Positions 4,329 to 8,515 of a stretch of DNA of 8,515 nucleotides are shown piece after piece (position 1 is the first letter of the stretch; every line of letters begins with the position of its first letter). This DNA is from Clostridia bacterium (lineage in GTDB: Bacteria; Bacillota_A; Clostridia; Oscillospirales; CAG-272), in contig JAFQVU010000103.1 in the NCBI GenBank assembly GCA_017407885.1, positions 1 to 8,515 on the forward strand, written 5' to 3'. The translations under genes and the position numbers were made by a program. The notes under the pieces were generated by a model. That model ran no database searches. It was not told where the DNA came from and was given only the letters and a program-made list of their open reading frames with translations.

Positions 4329-5423
4329 TTGAAGGTCATACTTGAAAATCTTACAAAAAAATTCCCCTCTCGAAACAAAAAAATCGCCGCCGATGTTATC
4401 GCGGTGAACAACTTTACATTTGAGATTCCGGACGGCTCGCTCGTCGGACTTCTCGGCCCCTCCGGATGCGGAAAGAGTACCACGCTCAATCTTATCAGCG
4501 GTCTTCTTAAACCGACAGACGGACGTATCCTTTTCGGCGATGATGACGTAACCGAGTTGCCGCCCGAAAAGCGCGGTGTCGGACTGGTCTTCCAGAACTA
4601 CGCCCTCTATCCGCATCTTACCGTAATGCAGAACATAATCTTCCCTCTCCAAAATCTCAAGGGAAAAGATAAGCTCAACAAGGCGGAAATGCAGGCAAAA
4701 GCGCTTGAAATCGCAAAGCTTGTGCAGATCGATTCGCTCATGGACCGCAAACCGAGCGAGCTTTCAGGCGGTCAGCAGCAGCGTGTTGCCATAGCTCGCG
4801 CGCTCGTCAAGATGCCGCGTGTGCTTTTACTCGACGAGCCGCTCTCAAATCTTGATGCGCGCCTGCGTCTTCAGACTCGTGAAGAGATCAAACGCATCCA
4901 ACGTGAAACCGGTATAACCACGGTCTTCGTCACACACGACCAAGAGGAAGCGATGAGCATTTCCGACCTCATCGTGGTGATGAAGGACGGCGTCGTTCAG
5001 CAAATCGGAAAGCCGCAGGATGTCTACGATGATCCGGTAAATCTGTTTGTCGCAAAATTTCTCGGCACGCCGCCAATCAATGTTTTCGATGCCTATGTAA
5101 AGGACGGGAAGCTGTATATCGGTGAGGACTGTGTTCTTGACGTTCCGGGAGTCGCTGACAGCGAGGTATACGCGGCTATTCGCCCCGAAGGATTTGTACT
5201 CAGCAACAGCGGCACGCTCAAATGCAAGCTTAGTGCAGTCGAGGTCATGGGACGTGATATCAGCATTGTCTCGTCAAACGGCAATTGTCATGCGCAGGCA
5301 ATACGCTCGATCATCAGCGCAGAAAACACGCCCGCTGTCGGTACTGACACCGTAAAATTTGAATTAAAGCCAAACAAGGTATTCATCTTCGATAAAGTAA
5401 CCGAAGAACGTATTAAATTTTAA
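4329..5423 (+). CDS. Carbohydrate ABC transporter ATP-binding protein (MalK/UgpC/MsmX type)
   Basis: This is the cytosolic ATPase subunit that powers solute import by hydrolysing ATP as a dimer below the two permeases. Of its 364 residues, about 1-235 form the nucleotide-binding domain: Walker A GPSGCGKST (43-51), Q-loop Gln89 in FQNYALYPH, signature LSGGQQQR (145-152), Walker B VLLLDEP (165-171), D-loop SNLD (173-176) and H-loop His203 in VTHDQEEA. The remaining C-terminal part is the MalK-like OB/TOBE regulatory domain. All catalytic motifs are intact. The start is TTG 4329, because a near-perfect Shine-Dalgarno precedes it, and the protein begins KVILENLTKKF as in the family. It is first in the operon, 11 bases before the first permease gene. 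Many Firmicutes share one ATPase among several sugar importers; this operon carries its own. Confidence 0.95.
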   Translation: MKVILENLTKKFPSRNKKIAADVIAVNNFTFEIPDGSLVGLLGPSGCGKSTTLNLISGLLKPTDGRILFGDDDVTELPPEKRGVGLVFQNYALYPHLTVMQNIIFPLQNLKGKDKLNKAEMQAKALEIAKLVQIDSLMDRKPSELSGGQQQRVAIARALVKMPRVLLLDEPLSNLDARLRLQTREEIKRIQRETGITTVFVTHDQEEAMSISDLIVVMKDGVVQQIGKPQDVYDDPVNLFVAKFLGTPPINVFDAYVKDGKLYIGEDCVLDVPGVADSEVYAAIRPEGFVLSNSGTLKCKLSAVEVMGRDISIVSSNGNCHAQAIRSIISAENTPAVGTDTVKFELKPNKVFIFDKVTEERIKF

Positions 5424-5434
5424 GGGGTCGGCGT

Positions 5435-6325
5435 ATGGAAAACAAAAATTTCAAAGCGTGGCTTTACCTTCTGCCGGCGGTACTGTTTCTTGGCGTATTT
5501 ATGGTATATCCGCTTATTGACGTTTTCATTTATTCCTTTGAGGAAGGATTTAATTCCTCGTCTCAGACTTATTCGGGCGTAGGATTTTATAATTACTCCT
5601 ATATCCTGCATGATCCGTATTTTTTGCAGGCACTCAAAAACACGTTCATTTTAGTTATGATCACAGTTCCACTTTCGACGGGACTTTCTCTGCTTATCTC
5701 CGTTGGATTGTCCTCGATAAAGTGGCTGCGCAATCTCTTTCAGACTGTATACTTTCTGCCGTATGTAACCAACACCCTCGCTGTCGGCCTTGTATTTATG
5801 ATACTTTTTAAGCCGACTGCATATTCTGACGGACTTGTAAATCTTGTGATAAACTTCTTCGGCGGCAGCTCCGTTGACTTTATCGAAGGTCCGTACTGGG
5901 CGAAAATGTTCGTACTTTGCCTGTACACCGTATGGGTAGTCATGCCGTTTAAGATACTTATACTCACGAGCGCTCTCGCATCGGTAAATCAGACCTACTA
6001 CGATGCCGCGAGGGTTGACGGAACATCACGCGGACGAATTTTCAGAAAGATTACTCTTCCGATGATTTCACCGATGCTGTTCTATCTTGTAATAACCGGT
6101 TTTATCGGCGCTTTTAAGGCATACAGCGATGCTGTCGCGCTTTTCGGCACTGAACTGAATGTTGCCGAGATGAATACGATCGTCGGATATGTTTATGATA
6201 TGCTTTACGGCGAAGGCGGCGGATTCCCTTCATACGCATCCGCGGCGGCAATCGTACTCTTTGCAATCGTCCTTACAATAACGTGCATAAATCTGCTCAT
6301 CAGCAAAAAGCACGTTCACTATTAA
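5435..6325 (+). CDS. Sugar ABC transporter permease, MalF/UgpA type
   Basis: This 296-residue inner-membrane subunit forms half of the translocation channel. Six hydrophobic segments are visible at about residues 9-32, 70-92, 100-124, 156-181, 214-233 and 268-289, fitting the compact six-helix MalF-type form without the long periplasmic loop of Escherichia coli MalF. The EAA coupling loop that contacts the ATPase is DAARVDGTSRGRIFRKITLP, with D190-A191-A192 and Gly196. The basic N terminus (MENKNFKAW) fits a cytosolic start. AAGGGG (5422-5427) precedes ATG 5435 and overlaps the stop of the ATPase gene, so translation is probably coupled. The next permease gene follows after 13 bases. Substrate cannot be read from the sequence. 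Confidence 0.93.
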   Translation: MENKNFKAWLYLLPAVLFLGVFMVYPLIDVFIYSFEEGFNSSSQTYSGVGFYNYSYILHDPYFLQALKNTFILVMITVPLSTGLSLLISVGLSSIKWLRNLFQTVYFLPYVTNTLAVGLVFMILFKPTAYSDGLVNLVINFFGGSSVDFIEGPYWAKMFVLCLYTVWVVMPFKILILTSALASVNQTYYDAARVDGTSRGRIFRKITLPMISPMLFYLVITGFIGAFKAYSDAVALFGTELNVAEMNTIVGYVYDMLYGEGGGFPSYASAAAIVLFAIVLTITCINLLISKKHVHY

Positions 6326-6338
6326 TGCGAGGTGTGAT

Positions 6339-7202
6339 ATGACAGATATTAATAAAAACAAAAATCACACCGGCTCGGTGAGTGTCGGGAAAATAATTAT
6401 ATACGCCCTGCTCGCCATTTGGGCGCTGGTCGTTCTCTTCCCCTTTTATTGGATGATATTGACCAGCGTAAAAAGCTATGCTTCATACAGCAGCGAGTAT
6501 ATCCCGAAATTCATCACACTTTCCCCGACCATTGAAAACTACATCAAAGCCTTCACAAGCGTACCGCTTGCACAGTATTTTCTTAACACGGTGATATTTA
6601 CTGTCGCAACGACCGCAATAATGCTTATCGTTATAATACCGGCGGCATTTGCATTCGCACGGCTTGAATTCAGAGGAAAAAATCTCGTTTTCACCCTATT
6701 TCTCGCGCTTATGATGATTCCAAACGAGCTTGTTGTTATCACCAATTTCATGACAATAACCAATCTCGATCTGCGAAACACCTTCACGGGACTCATTCTC
6801 CCATCTGTCACTTCGGTATTCTATATATACTTATTGAAGGAAAACTTCGCGCAGATACCCGATGAGCTGTATCTCGCCGCGAAGGTGGACGGAACATCCG
6901 ATCTTAAATATCTGTTCCGAGTCATGCTTCCAATATGCCGTCCTACTGTTGTAACCGTGACTATACTCAAGGTTATCGAATGTTGGAACTCCTACATCTG
7001 GCCGAGGCTTATCACGGATGATCCTGCATATTATCTTGTTTCAAACGGTATTCAGGAAATACGCGAAAACGGCTTCGGACGTGAGAATATTCCCGCAATG
7101 ATGGCGGCTGTCGTTGTAATATCCGTGCCGCTTATTGTTATATTCATTATCTTCAGAAACAAGATAATGGAGGGTGTTGCGAGGGGAGGTACAAAAGGAT
7201 GA
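6339..7202 (+). CDS. Sugar ABC transporter permease, MalG/UgpE type
   Basis: This is the second channel subunit, 287 residues, in the inner membrane. A polar cytosolic tail of about 18 residues leads into helix 1 (19-43), which ends in the MalG-family hallmark PFYWMILTSVKS. Further hydrophobic segments lie at about 80-112, 115-140, 145-170, 203-225 and 251-272. The EAA loop is LAAKVDGTSDLKYLFRVMLP, with A180-A181 and Gly185, and is followed by the typical CWNSYIWPRLI segment. GAGGTG before ATG 6339 is the ribosome binding site. The stop TGA (7200-7202) overlaps the start of the binding-protein gene by four bases (ATGA). It should pair with the upstream MalF-type permease on the ATPase encoded at 4329. 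Confidence 0.93.
   Translation: MTDINKNKNHTGSVSVGKIIIYALLAIWALVVLFPFYWMILTSVKSYASYSSEYIPKFITLSPTIENYIKAFTSVPLAQYFLNTVIFTVATTAIMLIVIIPAAFAFARLEFRGKNLVFTLFLALMMIPNELVVITNFMTITNLDLRNTFTGLILPSVTSVFYIYLLKENFAQIPDELYLAAKVDGTSDLKYLFRVMLPICRPTVVTVTILKVIECWNSYIWPRLITDDPAYYLVSNGIQEIRENGFGRENIPAMMAAVVVISVPLIVIFIIFRNKIMEGVARGGTKG
7185..7190 (+). promoter_or_regulatory. Strong ribosome binding site for the binding-protein gene
   Basis: GGAGGT lies inside the 3' end of the permease gene, eight bases before ATG 7199. It fixes the start of the lipoprotein and allows high translation independent of read-through re-initiation. Confidence 0.75.
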
Positions 7203-8515
7203 AGAAAAAGCTTTCTCTTATCATCGCCATACTTACAGTACTGCCGATTCTTGTATCCTGCCACGGAGCGAAAGAAACCACTGCGTTCTCGCTCCCCGAG
7301 GAATTTGATGTAACGCGCGATTACGAAATCACCTTTTGGGCAAAAAATGACACCAACATGACGCAGGTTGGGATATATAAAGATGCCATAGCCGATTTTG
7401 AGGCAATCTACCCGAACATCACCGTAAATCTGCGCCTTTATACCGACTACGGAAAAATTTATCAGGACGTTCTGACGAACATCGCTACCGGAACAACGCC
7501 GAATGTCTGCATCACCTACCCCGACCACATCGCTACGTACATGACCGGTGAGAATACCGTAGTTCCGCTGACAGACCTGTTTAGTGATGTAAAATACGGT
7601 CTTGGCGGAAGCGAAATCAAGTTTAATGCACCGACAAAGGATGAAATAATACCGAAATTTCTCGAAGAATGTAAGCTTGGCGGTGAATATTACGCCGTCC
7701 CCTACATGCGCTCGACCGAGGCTTGTTATGTAAATAAAACTTATGTTGAAGCTCTGGGATACTCACTTCCTGACGTACTCACATGGGATTTTGTATGGGA
7801 AGTATCCGAGGCGGCAATGGCGAAGGACGAAAACGGAAATTTCAAAATAAACGGTCAGAAAACACTTATTCCGTTTATTTACAAATCGACCGACAATATG
7901 ATGATATCCATGCTGAAACAGCTTGATGCCGGATATTCGACCTCCCGCGGAGAGATACTTCTCTTTAATGATACAACCAAAGGGCTTCTCAAAACCGTCA
8001 CTGAACACACAAAGACGGGGGCATTCTCAACCTTCAAAAATTCGGGATATCCGGCGAACTTCCTCAATGCCGGACAATGCATCTTCGCCATAGACTCTAC
8101 CGCAGGCGCCACATGGATGGGCTCGGATGCACCGCTCATTTATATAAGCGAAGAAAATCTTGTTGATTTTGAAACTGTAGTCCTACCGATTCCGCAGTTT
8201 GACACCAACAATCCACAGATGATTTCGCAGGGACCGTCGATGTGTATTTTTAATAAGGAAGACAAACAGGAAGTTCTCGCCTCGTGGCTGTTTATGCAAT
8301 ACATGCTGACAAACGAGGTGCAGATAGCATACTCTCAAACAGAGGGATATGTGCCGGTAACATCGAAGGCGCAGGAATCGGCGGAATATACCGATTATCT
8401 TTCGCGTTCGGGTGAGGATAATGATTTCTATTATAATATCAAAATCGATGCGGCAAAGCTTCTCATCGACAACACCGACAATACCTTTACCACTCCGGTT
8501 TTCAACGGCTCCACG
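7199..8515 (+). CDS. Extracellular solute-binding lipoprotein, family 1 (3' end beyond window)
   Basis: This is the substrate-capturing subunit of the importer, anchored outside the cell membrane by lipid. The frame is open to the window edge, giving 439 residues with no stop. The signal peptide is MKKKLSLIIAILTVLP, with a lipobox LVSC (18-21) and lipidated Cys21. The mature part starts with a short linker and a YEITFWAKND strand, then a DAIADFEAIYPNITVNL helix-strand unit, all typical of UgpB/MalE-like proteins, as are the PYMRSTEACYVNKTYVEALGY hinge segment and the later MFMQYM-like helix (LFMQYMLTN). The usual family length is 420-550 residues, so the missing part is probably short. It is last of the visible operon genes and overlaps the permease gene by four bases. 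The ligand is probably a sugar or glycoside, but this is not determinable here. Confidence 0.93.
   Translation, partial: MKKKLSLIIAILTVLPILVSCHGAKETTAFSLPEEFDVTRDYEITFWAKNDTNMTQVGIYKDAIADFEAIYPNITVNLRLYTDYGKIYQDVLTNIATGTTPNVCITYPDHIATYMTGENTVVPLTDLFSDVKYGLGGSEIKFNAPTKDEIIPKFLEECKLGGEYYAVPYMRSTEACYVNKTYVEALGYSLPDVLTWDFVWEVSEAAMAKDENGNFKINGQKTLIPFIYKSTDNMMISMLKQLDAGYSTSRGEILLFNDTTKGLLKTVTEHTKTGAFSTFKNSGYPANFLNAGQCIFAIDSTAGATWMGSDAPLIYISEENLVDFETVVLPIPQFDTNNPQMISQGPSMCIFNKEDKQEVLASWLFMQYMLTNEVQIAYSQTEGYVPVTSKAQESAEYTDYLSRSGEDNDFYYNIKIDAAKLLIDNTDNTFTTPVFNGST

Noticed and set aside
7052..8139. Minus-strand open frames (7052-7528, 7763-8008, 7879-8139) inside the binding-protein gene
   Set aside because: The plus frame from 7199 is continuous to the window edge with a lipoprotein signal and family features, so these are shadows.

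Overview
The window looks like chromosomal DNA from an anaerobic Firmicute, probably a gut-type member of the Clostridia. The evidence is ribosome binding sites that match AAGGAGGTGAT closely, a clostridial-style feoA-feoB-FeoB-associated small protein cluster, a DUF4432 aldose-epimerase-like protein, and a family 1 carbohydrate ABC transporter with a lipoprotein binding protein. Genus cannot be assigned from the sequence alone. No rRNA, tRNA, CRISPR array, transposase or phage gene was seen.

Layout. Positions 2-256 (+) hold the 3' end of an unrecognised gene. Positions 257-397 are a gap packed with inverted repeats: a 20-bp palindrome, a three-way-junction element and a hairpin lying between a Shine-Dalgarno sequence and the next ATG. 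Positions 398-1327 (+) encode the DUF4432 protein, followed by a bidirectional terminator (1329-1360) shared with the convergent iron operon. Positions 3999 down to 1433 (-) form a ferrous-iron uptake cluster: feoA, feoB and a 54-residue Cys-rich FeoB-associated membrane protein. Positions 4000-4328 are the divergent control region. From 4329 to the window edge (+) lies an ABC importer operon: MalK/UgpC-type ATPase, MalF-type permease, MalG-type permease and a truncated binding lipoprotein.

How the parts work together. FeoB is the GTP-dependent ferrous-iron transporter, FeoA its small SH3-like partner, and the Cys-rich peptide a common companion of unknown exact role. Three copies of an 18-bp operator (GGTTAGC-N4-GCTAACC) occur in this window only around feo. 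Two lie at and just downstream of the predicted feoA start of transcription, and one lies between feoA and feoB. The half-site resembles that of DtxR/IdeR-type metal repressors, but the spacing differs. The feoA-feoB gap also holds a terminator-like hairpin and a second, larger hairpin built around the operator, so feoA and feoB may not be transcribed as one simple unit. The ABC genes have 11-13 base gaps and one 4-base overlap, and should act as one transporter for a sugar or related solute; the substrate is not readable from the sequence.

No clearly new multi-gene system is visible. The most interesting parts are the non-coding ones: the feo operators with unusual spacing, the structured feoA-feoB gap and the hairpin-rich leader of the DUF4432 gene.
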